Shown piece after piece: positions 21,563 to 31,698 of a stretch of DNA of 64,000 nucleotides. A model generated the notes under the pieces. That model made no database searches. It saw only the letters and a program-made list of their open reading frames with translations, and had not been told where the DNA came from. Both the position numbers and the translations under genes were made by a program. Position 1 is the first letter of the stretch; each line of letters opens with the position of its first letter. Source of the DNA: Symbiodinium natans (taxonomy: Eukaryota > Sar > Dinophyceae > Suessiales > Symbiodiniaceae); contig CAJNDS010002164.1 in the NCBI GenBank assembly GCA_905221605.1, positions 1 through 64,000 of the forward strand, given 5' to 3'.

Positions 21563-22310
21563 GTTCAGACTGAAGTGTGGGTGGAACTCAAAACTGACGA
21601 TGGCCGCATCTACTTCTGGAATCGCCGTGACAACAGCCGGGTGTCTTGGCCACAGCCCTCCTCCCTTCGCTCCCGCAGACGGTTCAAAGTGGAGCCCCTT
21701 TTGGGGTTCTACCCTAAACCCCAAGCCCTAAACCCTAAAGGCCCTAAACCCCAAACCCTAAACTCTAAACCTAGTTTCTCAGGGGTTCGTGATCAAGAGA
21801 TCCCCCCCCAAACCCTGCAGCCGGAGAGAAGAGGCCTGGAAGCTCCCAGAGGGCGAGGAAGTAAAGTGGATCGGCGAGAAGTCCAAAGACGGCCGCTGCT
21901 TGGATTCAGCTTGATCCACTTCGCTGTTTCTCTATCGGGCAGAAAAAGTTTCATGAGGTTTCTCCTGCTTCATCTGGCAGAAAAGTTTCATAAAGTTTCT
22001 CCTGCTTCATCTGGCTGAGAAGTGGATGAGCAGCGGGCGCAGCAGGCTTGAAATAGAATGCTCAAACCTCACCTTTGGCAAGCGGATCCTCAGGTACATA
22101 CTACTGGAGCCGGACGAGCAAGGCTGGGTGTGCAATGGTCAAGTCCTAGAGTATCTGAGTGGCCAGGGATCGGACTACCGTCTGGGAAGTCTCCCGCAAG
22201 GAGTTCGTGTGGATGCTAGAGACATATGAAGTCAGATGCAGGAAACAGTCTGGGTGCTGCCGCCTCTTCTTGACGAGAAGAAGGAGGAGGAAAAGGCCAA
22301 GACTCACATT
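21563..22310 (+). CDS. Tandem WW-domain protein (partial gene)
   Basis: Exon 21563-about 21680 starts after CCTCAG and encodes a WW domain: W in VWVELKTDDGRIYFWNRR, then the second W in RVSWPQP. The second WW domain is split over three exons. 21821-21894 gives EEAWKLPEGEEVKWIGEKSK and then DG. 22094-22122, only 29 bp, gives the RTYYWSRTSK core. 22242-about 22309 gives ETVWVLPPLLDEKKEEE. The two inner donors are both GC and the phases match across both joins, which is strong support. WW domains bind proline-rich ligands such as PPxY and are common in splicing and transcription factors. Upstream and downstream exons were not identified. A CCCTAAA cluster fills the first intron (21710-21775). 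Confidence 0.75.
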
Positions 22311-22957
22311 TTAGAAGTTCAATCTACATTTTTCTCCACCCGGATTGTCCATTCAAAATGTTGCCGAAACGAAGGGCTGGGAGGCCCCATAGTCGGTACT
22401 TCCTAGCGGGCGAGGGAACCTCGAGTGAACATTTCCCAGGACCATGCGCCGCTCCTTCTTGGGTTCTCATCTCGTGTTCTCATCTCGCTGCTGGGTCGGG
22501 TTTGTCTGCAGCTGTTTTTTTGTTTCTTTACACACATTGACGGACGTCCATGTGCTGGTTGAGACATTTGGCCCGGAGACGACTTAACTGTACAGAAAGG
22601 GCTCGCCACCAGGCAACCGCAGCATGATTTCCACAGCATTGTGCGTTAGCCGTGGCATATCTGGGGCTACAGTTGCAAGGTTGCTCCGATGAGTATGCCG
22701 CTTCTTCAGAAGCGATCGGCAAGAGAGAGGGCAAACCAATCGACAAGGACGAAGAAGAGTCAGCCAGAGAACGTTACGTCGGTGATTTCGCGGGTCCTCA
22801 GATCTTGCTGCATCCCCTCTGGCTACTGTCAGCACATGGCCACGTGCAGGACGATGATGGTAACGACGAGCTCACTTCCTGCATGCTTTGGACCGCCCAA
22901 ACGGATTCACTACCTTGCCTCTCAGAACATGTGAATTTGCCATGGGAAACTTCTAGG

Positions 22958-23890
22958 TACCAAGCGAGCGCTGCCAACGAGTTCTGCTGCAGGCTTGCTC
23001 CAATTCAACATTCTGGGCGGGCTGGCGCAACATGAGCTTCGTGAATGCCATCGGAAATTTCCTGCCGTCGAATGACAGTGTCGATCTGTTTCTCTGGGAG
23101 TTTGACATGGCTGAACTCTATGATGAGGCGCCTTCATATCTCAGGATATCCGAAGCAAGAGTCCAATCCATTCGGCAGGCTCTGATGAACGAAACCCATG
23201 CAGTGAAGGACATCTCCTTGAAGCACACTTACGGGCTTGACTCCTGGGGCTACGATCGCTTCTGGCAGGGACTGGGGTGGGTCGGCGACATCATCAAAGA
23301 CATGTTCTGCGTCAATGCCATTGATTTGGTGCTGATGTTCACCCCACTAGGACGGGGCCGTCTTCCAGATATCATCTCGATTGGCACACCAGGCGTACCG
23401 CGCATTGGACCGGACGGTGGGAGCTCGAGAAGTCCACAAGAAGGCCCTCGAATGGGCAGTTGAGCAGGCGGCTGACCAAGCAACCCTGGGTACTTGGGCA
23501 GGAGTCTTGCAGATGGCCATGCCTGACCTACTCGATATCTTGGACTTGACTGAGTTTTGCCCTGATTTTGCTGATGACGAGCAGACGTACTATGAGATTG
23601 TGTACGGCTTCCAGTACATTGCTGACGGGGCCGCCTCTGCTCAGTCACTGTCCGGGGACACCACTACCAACCCAGCGTACTCGAAGGACTCCACCACAAA
23701 CAGTGTCGACAGCAGTGGGTTCTCGAACACCTCTGAGAACAACGCCAGCAACAACTCCATGTCGGAGATCTCTGGGAACAACACCGGCAACAACTCCGTG
23801 TTGATATCGGAGACCTCTGAGAACAACACCGGCGAATCGGAGACCTCTGAGAGCAACACCAGCAACAACTCCACGGAGATCATGCCATGA
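22958..23890 (+). CDS. Unrecognised protein with Asn/Ser/Thr-rich tail
   Basis: The first part (22958 to about 23298) follows TTCTAG and reads in frame 1 through NSTFWAGWRNMSFVNAIGNF, DSVDLFLWEFDMAELYDEAP and LDSWGYDRFWQGLGWVGDII. The second (about 23351-23890, stop TGA) reads in another frame through HKKALEWAVEQAADQATLG and FADDEQTYYEIVYGFQYIAD. The frames can be joined by a short intron 23299-23350 whose GA donor repeats the GAC at the start of the next exon; an indel is the alternative. The last 60 residues are low complexity with many N-x-S/T sequons (SENNASNNS, GNNTGNNS, SENNTGES). No family is recognised. Confidence 0.5.
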
Positions 23891-25080
23891 AGGACTCCTT
23901 GAGGAATTCTCCCTTGTGTCTTCTCCCTTCAAGATGCCTTAGGCATCTTGGGCTCAACCGGCCAGGCCTGCGTGACGCGGCTTTGAGCTCAGCTTCCTTT
24001 GAAGGCGTGCGTTGCGACTTGACCCCAGCGTTGGAACGCTGCGATCAACTGCCAAGACACCTGAAAGCCACAAGGTCTACCCAGCACTCCATAGAAGTTA
24101 CTCGTAATCTTGCTACCATAAAGCGACTCTTATGAACACCTGGGCCAGGCACCAGAGGCTGCGTCCGGGGCGCTTACCTCACTGCTGCGCGGTCACGGAG
24201 AGCAGGAGGGGGTTCCGGCATTCAAGCTTGGTATCCTTTAAGCGATCTTCAGGGAAGATGGGCCGGGGCAATAGACCTAAAACCGCCTCATCCGCAAGGA
24301 GGCTGCCCACAACGACACTGGCTCTAAAGAGGACATCCAGAGGCCTCTCTGAAAGACGCGTTCATGAGGCTGAGCAGGTGGTGGCCAGACACGTAAGTCA
24401 GGAAATCTTGCACTCCGCCTTGGATTCCTCCAAAATGCCTTCCCCACAGAAAACTCCACCCTTCCGGGAGCTGCAGGCAGCAGCAGCAGGCGCTCCAGGA
24501 GGCCAGAAGGGGATTTTCTGGGCTCCCAGGTTGTAATCGGGCAGAGGGCAGAGGAAAGAGAACGGGTAAGAGACAAACTTAGATGTGCTTGCGCAGCTTT
24601 TTTGGCTTACAGTTTGGGGACGTTTGCAGTATCTAAGTGCCACTTCTCACCAAGAGGCACCGAACCAACCCCCTGTCCCTCTTGTTCACCCAGAAGGTTT
24701 AGCGTTTAGGGTCTAGGGTTTAGGGTTTAGGCTAGGGTGAGGGTTTCCTTTCCTTGCGCTTTTGGATTTGCACCTCCAGCCAGGCATTGCTCAGCTCGCT
24801 GCCCACTGGTGAGGCTTCCAGGCAGGGTCGCTGAGTTTTGGGGCTTCCTGCGCTCTACGAAAAAGCAGCTCCAGGAACCTTTGCATCCCCACACGAACAG
24901 GAAACAGATGGAAACAGATACTGAACTCGCAAATAAGATGCTGATGCCGGAGGTTTAAGGTTGGACTTAGACAGTCTTGCAATGTCACTCCTGATGAGCT
25001 CGGGAAGACTCTCACAGTTCCGGCGATCAAGAGTTTAGGTGGGTTACCCTGCTTGAGGCCCGAATAACCGCAACAACCCC
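23891..25080 (+). other. Mostly noncoding, one exon-like ORF
   Basis: An open stretch at 24132-24536 includes coding-like composition (SERRVHEAEQVVARH) with a strong donor GTAAGT just after CAC at about 24398. No family is recognised. 24697-24735 holds GTTTAGGG repeats. The rest shows nothing. Confidence 0.3.
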
Positions 25081-25149
25081 AATTTCAGCATAGTTGCCCG
25101 AGTGCTGCCAGCATACTGTCAAACTGCAGACCATCAAGCTGAACAACCA

Positions 25150-25740
25150 TCAACAACCAAAGCTTCACCAGGACGGAGGCTTCGGTGGCTACCAGCGCAC
25201 AGCCAGAGGCTGTCCTAGCAGAAGCCCAGGCGAAACAGCCAGCACCAGCCAAGCCCGCAGCCGCTCTCACTCGAAGTTTGCTTTCGTTTTGTTTGAGTTG
25301 TGAGGTTTCTGAGGGCCTGAAAGTTTCCTATATGTCCTCATGACCAGCCGAGGCTCCAGCCCAAGATGGGGAGACGCGGCCTGCGGAGGACGCACTTTAT
25401 ACTCATGTCATGTACAGCGCTAGTTGCACGCTAGGTGTGAGCACAGCACGCAAAGGGCGGTGAAGGATTGCCCTCAAAACGCGTGAAGCACCCACAAGAT
25501 ACAAGTCCCGACACGATCACGGATCTCCAACGCAGGCCACTTCTCCGGCACCCGCCGGGCAAGGTGTGAGCCTGCAGCTTGAAGCTTCGTGGGTTTTGTT
25601 CTACCTTATTGAGAAAGTCGAGAGCTCGTTGGGGATGCCGGGAGGCCCACATGAGCCTTCAGAGTCTACAGGGGCCTCACGGGTAGAGCTGAAGGTGCTG
25701 TCAATCCGGCAGCCGCCGCGACTGCTGCGCAACTGGCAGG
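25150..25740 (+). CDS. Possible N-terminal exons of the Mei2-like gene
   Basis: Two islands look coding. About 25165-25265 reads EASVATSAQPEAVLAEAQAK followed by QPAPAKPAAAL. About 25655-25745 reads SRVELKVLSIRQPPRLLRNW. Both follow AG dinucleotides. They precede the RRM exon on the same strand and could be its N-terminal part, but the joins are unproven. Confidence 0.3.
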
Positions 25741-26124
25741 CCATGATCGTGTGCGAAAGAGTCAAAAGCCTGATTTAGACCAACCCCCGTGTGCTTGGGG
25801 GGGGAAATGCTTTGCAAGCATTTTGGATAGCCCCCATCCCTCCCGTATCGCGGGCTCCTGATCGTGGCCGAAGGGTGCATTGACTGAGCGCAGGTTCCTA
25901 ATCGCGATGCGACGCAAGGAAGGGACTCTTTGGGTAAGCAGTCTGGCCTTCACTGTGTTTTTCATCTTGTGCTTCGTGTCCAGTATCCGAAGCGTGCCAG
26001 GTAAAACTGGAACCGTTATGACACACAACCTTCTATGGTAGTTGAGTTATCATCTTCTATTCCTGTCTTCATGTTACATGTATCCGAAAATGTTGTTTCT
26101 TTCGAAGACCTTGGGATTTGCCAG

Positions 26125-27870
26125 GCCTTGGCATGAACATGGACCCAATGCAGGCCGGCCGAGGGCTTCGGAGTTCAGGATTTCTCCCAGTGCGAAGGGC
26201 GTGCCCTAAGTTTACAAAAAAGCGCCACTTCTCTCGAATTCGACATCTCTTCTGTCTTCTGATGTTCACTGTTGCCACCGAGGCCATGATGCTGGCCCAG
26301 ATGGGCATGCTTCCGCAGACAGGCAGTTGACATGAAGCATGTAAGACATGTGGAGGCAGGCATTGAGATCTGAGATTGTGGGAGGCGCTCCTGTCTTTCA
26401 CACTGTAAGTGCCAGTATAACTGCCTGCGCTGTGGCCACACGCTCGGAGAATATCTGGCCAGAAGTTGGGGTTCCAGTGCCCTACATACAGAACATTGGG
26501 TTGTTTTACTTCTCCCGTTGTTGTTCATTGTACATGGCAACCTCCTCGTACCTAGATCCTCCCTTCTGCGAGCCTTCCTTGATCTTGCAGGTCTCCTGGG
26601 CGGACTCTGCGGCCTGGGTATGGGAATGGGAGGCCCTGGGGCATGGGGCATGGGGCTGAGTGGGGGGAACCTCACAAAGCTCCCAAATATTGATTTCAAA
26701 AGAGGCCGCAATCCCCTCCTCAGTATGCCCCCGCGATGCAGTGCTAGGTCGGCATTGGTCGGCAAAATGGGGCTCTATCAGCATGTTGTGTGTCTCGCTT
26801 GTCTTGGCCCCCGAAGCCCACGAAACCTTGCCACGCGAGAAAAGCACACCAAACGAAACTGCCTCCGACTTGTGAGGGTCGGGCTTCGAAGCCTCCTGTC
26901 GAGATTCCCCTACTGGCGCTCTCCCGCAAAAGCCTGCCATGACCCAATACATGGGGTATGCGGAGCTCGTGCCGTTCGGAGGAATCGGGCAGATGGAAGT
27001 TGTGTGGCTGCCTCCTGCACAAGCGATCAATGCTGCGCCTGTGTTTTTCACACAGTCGAATGGCTGCATGGATCAGCACATTGTTCCGCTTCAGGAGCTG
27101 CATGCGGTGCACAGCCGGGCCTATGTTCAGTAACAGTATCTCATGCTCCGCAACTTCTACCGGCCCAGCCAAGCTATTCGGCCGTTCGCGTTGTTCCTGT
27201 GGAGCCACCACAAAGCTCAGCACCCACAAGGCATCAGCTGCTGCTGGGCCCGTTGCTACCCCAGGAATCCCAAAAGAGCTCTCCCGATTCGGACGAGCCT
27301 CCCAAGCCGGAGTTGAAAGGAAACCACAAGCCCCGAGAGCAGACGGGATTCTGCGACGAAGCGCTGGATCCAGGTCTAGTCGACATCCAGAAATTGAGAG
27401 CCATCGAGTCCAGCGCGAGCTCCAAGCAGCCGGCAGTGAAGTCGAAGAAGGCGCCCATCATGGACGCGCAGAAGGTGGTCAGCCTCTTTCAGGATGATAT
27501 GACCACCGTCATGATCCGCAACATCCCCAACCGATACGCCTCCGAGGAGCTGTTGCACGAGGTCATCATGGCGGGCTTCGACGGCATGTTCGATTTCTTC
27601 TACCTTCCCATGGACTTCAAGACCAGGCGAAATCGCGGATATGGCTTCATCAACTTCCGCTCCAGCAGTGTAGCGAAGGAGTTCGCGCTCTCCTTCCACA
27701 ATCGTCAGCTGAACCTCCACATGTCGAAGAAGGTCATGGAGGTGGCGCCTGCAGCAACACAAGGCTTTCGAGCAAATTACTCCAAGTTCTGTGAGAAAGG
27801 CTCCGCCCGCATCAAGAACGATTGGTTCAGGCCTATGCTCTTCACACCCGAAGCCTTCGAACTCGACTGA
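26125..27870 (+). CDS. Mei2-type RRM RNA-binding protein
   Basis: The RRM lies at about 27495-27790: TTVMIRNIPNRYASEELLHE opens with the RNP2 (MIRNIP), and RGYGFINF is the RNP1 core. MDFKTRRNRGYGF and the C-terminal NYSKF are typical of the C-terminal RRM of Mei2-like proteins (RRM_2 family). The stop is at 27868-27870. Upstream, 27160-27490 is Pro/Ser/Lys-rich linker in the same frame. Likely N-terminal exons are short and Gly/Met-rich: about 26129-26157 (GLGMNMDPMQ), about 26275-26328 (ATEAMMLAQMGMLPQTG) and about 26591-26660 (CGLGMGMGGPGAWGMG). The segment 26939-27133 (MTQYMGYAELVPFGGIGQME, then VVWLPPAQAINA) reads in a different frame from the RRM exon. An unseen short intron or a frameshift must join them. 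Dinoflagellates carry many such RRM genes. Confidence 0.85.
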
Positions 27871-29442
27871 GACGTGCCATGCAATCGCCATGTACACTGC
27901 TCACTTCTCCCGATCACGACAGGTCCATAGAAAGCATGAGAATTGAACCATGGAAGATAGTGGTGGCCGAAGCCCTTGAGTTTGGATCCTAATCCCCAAT
28001 CTTATTTTGAGCAATGTTGTCCAGTAAAGGGGGGTTTAGGGTTCACGGCTGATTGGATAGAGGTCCGGGTTCAAAAAAAAGGGGGTTCTGGAAATCATAC
28101 CTTGAATACCCAGAGTTCGCAGTTGTAAGCGGAGGATGCAGTTTTAACGTCCGTCTGCAGGACCTGCTGAGGGGTCGAAGGTTGAAAGGTAACCTGAGCC
28201 TGAAGCAGACGCAGGAAGGAGAGGTGCAGCAGCTCCCCAAGAGCAATGCAGATTAGGTCGCAAGAGGGCCGAATTCAGCTATCCCATGCGAGCTGCAGTC
28301 ACAGCACCGCAGTTGCCAACGCGCTTTGTCATCTTTCTCGTTCCAAGACAGTCTTTCCCCCCATGAAAGAGCAGGTCCTGTCTCCAGTCCTTGTGCATGC
28401 CTGCAGGCACGCGGAATTCATTGAAGTTGCTTGTGCAACGCCCCCATCTCTGAGAGGAGTTTTAAACGGGTTCTTTGAAAGTTTAACACGGCCTTGGAGG
28501 CTGACATTGGGGGTTGTTTAGGGTTTATAAGAGCCATCGCGCCATCTCGCCAAAACAAGCAGGAGGTTCTTGGAGACGGGTGGAGCGGTGAAGCTTTCAA
28601 GCCACAACGCATGCTTTTTCGCTGTTGTCAACGTGCCAGCGCTGTCGTGCTGCATGCCACAGTCTGCTGCAGAGTTGTACCACGAGTGTTCGCTTGAGTC
28701 TGGCTGAGCTTCGTCGAGGTTAGCACGGCAAGACTTGATTGCAACGTGCCAGATAGTGAACGCTCTAGCAGCTGATGCAGCGCAAATTAACACTTGCCGC
28801 TTTTGGCAGCAAGACAAGTTGGCCCAAGCGCTTGACTCTAAACCAAGCGGGCCGGGAGTCGGGATGGCAGGCGTGATTTCGGAGATCTGCGGCAGAGCCG
28901 TACAACATCCCTCGGCGTGCCTGCCTCCCGCAAACCTGCATGCATGCAGTTTAAACTTTCAACCAGAGACGGTCGCCAGAAAGCAGGCCGGAAGGATGCA
29001 GAGTGTGGCTGGTAGAGGCATTTGCCCGCGCCACATCGTTTATGCAGGCCAGGAAAAAAGTCGCAGCGATATAGTCTTGGGGCTTCATGTTGGGTGCGGA
29101 ATGTGCAGTGAGGTGCTGTTTGCAGTGCGGCTTCGCACAACCAGACCAGGGGCAATACATCTTTGTAGAGGGGGCCCTACGTGTGCTTGAGATGACCGTG
29201 CGTGAGCCCTAAACCACAAGCTTTCTGACGATCACATGGATAAGAGCGCGATTCGGAAGCGAGACTTCTCAGGTCAGGGTATTCTGGACTTAAACTTGAA
29301 CCCCCCGTGCCATGTTACAGAAATACAATCCCTGCACCCTCAGGGCACCCCGAGTGTCTTAGCATGTTTTTTGTTTCTTAAATCCGGTATTGCAGGGGTC
29401 CAGGTAAAGACATGACAACACTGAACAAAGACACTCTCAGGC

Positions 29443-29516
29443 TTTGAGGTAATTAGGTTTGGAAAGTCCCGCCATAGCCAATCTTGGCGGGACCCTCCAA
29501 ACGCAATTACCTCAAA
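29443..29516. repeat. 74-bp foldback element
   Basis: Outer arms 29443-29463 and 29496-29516 begin TTTGAGGTAATT and pair with two mismatches. An inner perfect 9-bp stem, GTCCCGCCA/TGGCGGGAC, encloses TAGCCAATCT. The whole element is one long hairpin. Confidence 0.85.
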
Positions 29517-29756
29517 ACGAAATGCCCCTCAAGTAAGAAGATTTGGCCCCGCAGCTGAGGAGTTAGCGTTGAAACCACAACAGAAAACTGCAAAACAACA
29601 ACAAGGTCATGCATAACAGTTTTGGTTCTGCAGTTTTCTGGGGGGGTGTCCAGGATGAGGCAGCCAGTTTCTGTCCGGTTTCTGGGCTCTTCGAGGGGGA
29701 AGGGGTCCAGGAGGAGGGGCAAGGAGTCTGGGGGCTCCTGAAAGGCTTTTTGGGGG

Positions 29757-29909
29757 GTGCAATTTGGCTGCGAATGCGCAAAGAGAGACCCAAATCGTAT
29801 GTCGTTTGATTGTTGGGGGGCTTGGGGCGTTGCAGGGCAAACGACGTGCAATTTGGCCGCGAATGTGGAAAGAGAGACCCACGTCGTGCGACGTTTGGTT
29901 TTTGGGGGG
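29757..29909. repeat. Diverged tandem repeat, period about 89 bp
   Basis: A unit starting GTGCAATTTGG and containing AAAGAGAGACCCA and a G-run occurs at 29757-29820 and again at 29846-29909, with point differences. Confidence 0.8.
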
Positions 29910-30187
29910 GCTCATCGCCAGCCACACGAAAAAGATGGGCTTCCTCGACTTGCTTCTAAACATGGGGAAATCAGCGCGCGCGAATCGTGGTTATGTAAAG
30001 GTTTGCCGTGGTTACACTTCGGGCCGGCCAATCGTGGTTATAGCACCCCTCCTCCGCAGCTGAGGGTACCCTGATTCGCACTTGTATCAGCTCTCGGTGG
30101 AGGCCGTCATTTTCTTAAACCAACGTTCTCTTAAGCAGTGCTGCTGTATCAAGACACCACCGAGCCCTGAAGCAAGAAGCTATGCAG

Positions 30188-31667
30188 GCATGCCAGGGAT
30201 GGTTCCCACCATGCCAGGCCGGGTACCTTAGCCTTCAGCCTTAGCCATATTCAATCTCAAAGCCACTTGAGGATTCAAGGTCGCGTTCACGGGACATGGC
30301 GCGGCTCCATGATCTGAACGTCCTCTCAGTGAGAGGCTGCTTGCAACATGCATCAGACAGGCTTGTTTCGAATGCAATGCCCCCACAGTGCTGTATTCTG
30401 TATTCAGGCTGTACTGTCTGTGCAATTGATACTGGTAAGGTTGGTTTCTCAACCTAAGAGGCCAAGCATGTTCCAAGCCAAGAGCCTTTCACCCCCGCCC
30501 CCCCCCCCCCCGCCCTTTCCAAGAGGTGTGATGCCGCAGATGGCAACGATGGCTGCCATGCAAGGCATGACCGGAATGGCAGGCTGCTTGTCTTGGATGA
30601 AACCCTTACAGCTTGAGAGAGACAGAGATTTTTGGGGAGGGGCCTCCAAGGAAGAAGAAGAAGAAGACGAAGAAGAAGAGAGGGAAGAGAGGAAAGAGAG
30701 AGAAGAGACAGAAGAGACAGAAGAGACAGCAGAGTCTGAGAAGCGAGAGAGACAGAGAGAGAGCTCGCTGTCTTAGCTCACTGTCGTGTTTGGTCTGGAA
30801 CCCGAAGCGTGCATACACTTTTCGCACCGACTGGACTTGGGACATTGCGCGCCCCTAGGGGCGGCCTTCCTTCCGGGGGCTATGCGTGCAGAGAGAGAGA
30901 GAGAGAGAGACGCCCCTCATGCCCAGCAGAAGAAGAAGAAGAGAGAGAGAGAGAGAGAGCGCGGAGGGGTCTGCCAGGGCTCCTTCTTGCCCAGCCGAAG
31001 AAGAAGACGCCGTGGCCGGGTCGCCTTTCGCGTGCAGTGTAGAGGTTATGGTGGGTGGTGAGACCCGGAAACCCCGCAAATTGGGAAAAGTGTCACCAAC
31101 GGACTCGGTTTGAGCTCCGTGGGAGGGGGGGGCCATGAGCGAGAGAAGGAAGGAAGGAAGAAGGAGAAGGCATTAAGAGTGTGGGACTAGGCGGAGAAAA
31201 AATTTGCGACACGGCATTACAAACTGTACCAAACCAACCCACCAACCTGACTTCAGCAATCTCAGGGGTGGGGTAAAACACTCCATCCACTTTGACAGGC
31301 ATTCGCGTTCTCGCCTCCTGCGTGACGCGACCGGGGAAGCTTCTTCCTCTCTTCACGTATCTCCCTTACTCTGCTTGGACAGGAACGTGCCAGAACTTGG
31401 ATTCCTACATGTTTTCAGCCGACCTGGCGCGGGGACCTTCCATCCCTCAAGCCATGAAGAAGAGGAACAGGAAGAAGAAGAAGAAGAAGAAGAAGAAGAA
31501 GAAGAAGAAGAAGAAGAAGAAGAAGAAGAAGAAGAAGAAGAAGAAGAAGAAGAAGAAGAAGAAGAAGACGAAGACGAAGAATAAGAAGAAGAAGAGGAGA
31601 AGAAGAAGAATAAGAAGAAGAAGAAGAAGAAGAATAAGAAGAAGAATAAGAAGAAGAAGAAGAAGAA

Positions 31668-31698
<31 letters not shown>

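Larger units (their letters stand above)
27871..30187. other. Mostly noncoding with foldback and tandem repeats
   Basis: An ORF at 28053-28256 ends in a coding-like peptide (DLLRGRRLKGNLSLKQTQEG) after GCAG and could be a terminal exon; nothing else supports it. The stretch also holds the foldback at 29443-29516 and the diverged tandem repeat at 29757-29909. No gene is recognised. Confidence 0.4.

Noticed and set aside
29757-29909. CRISPR-like array
   Set aside because: Only two diverged units with no distinct spacers; a simple tandem duplication in a eukaryotic genome.
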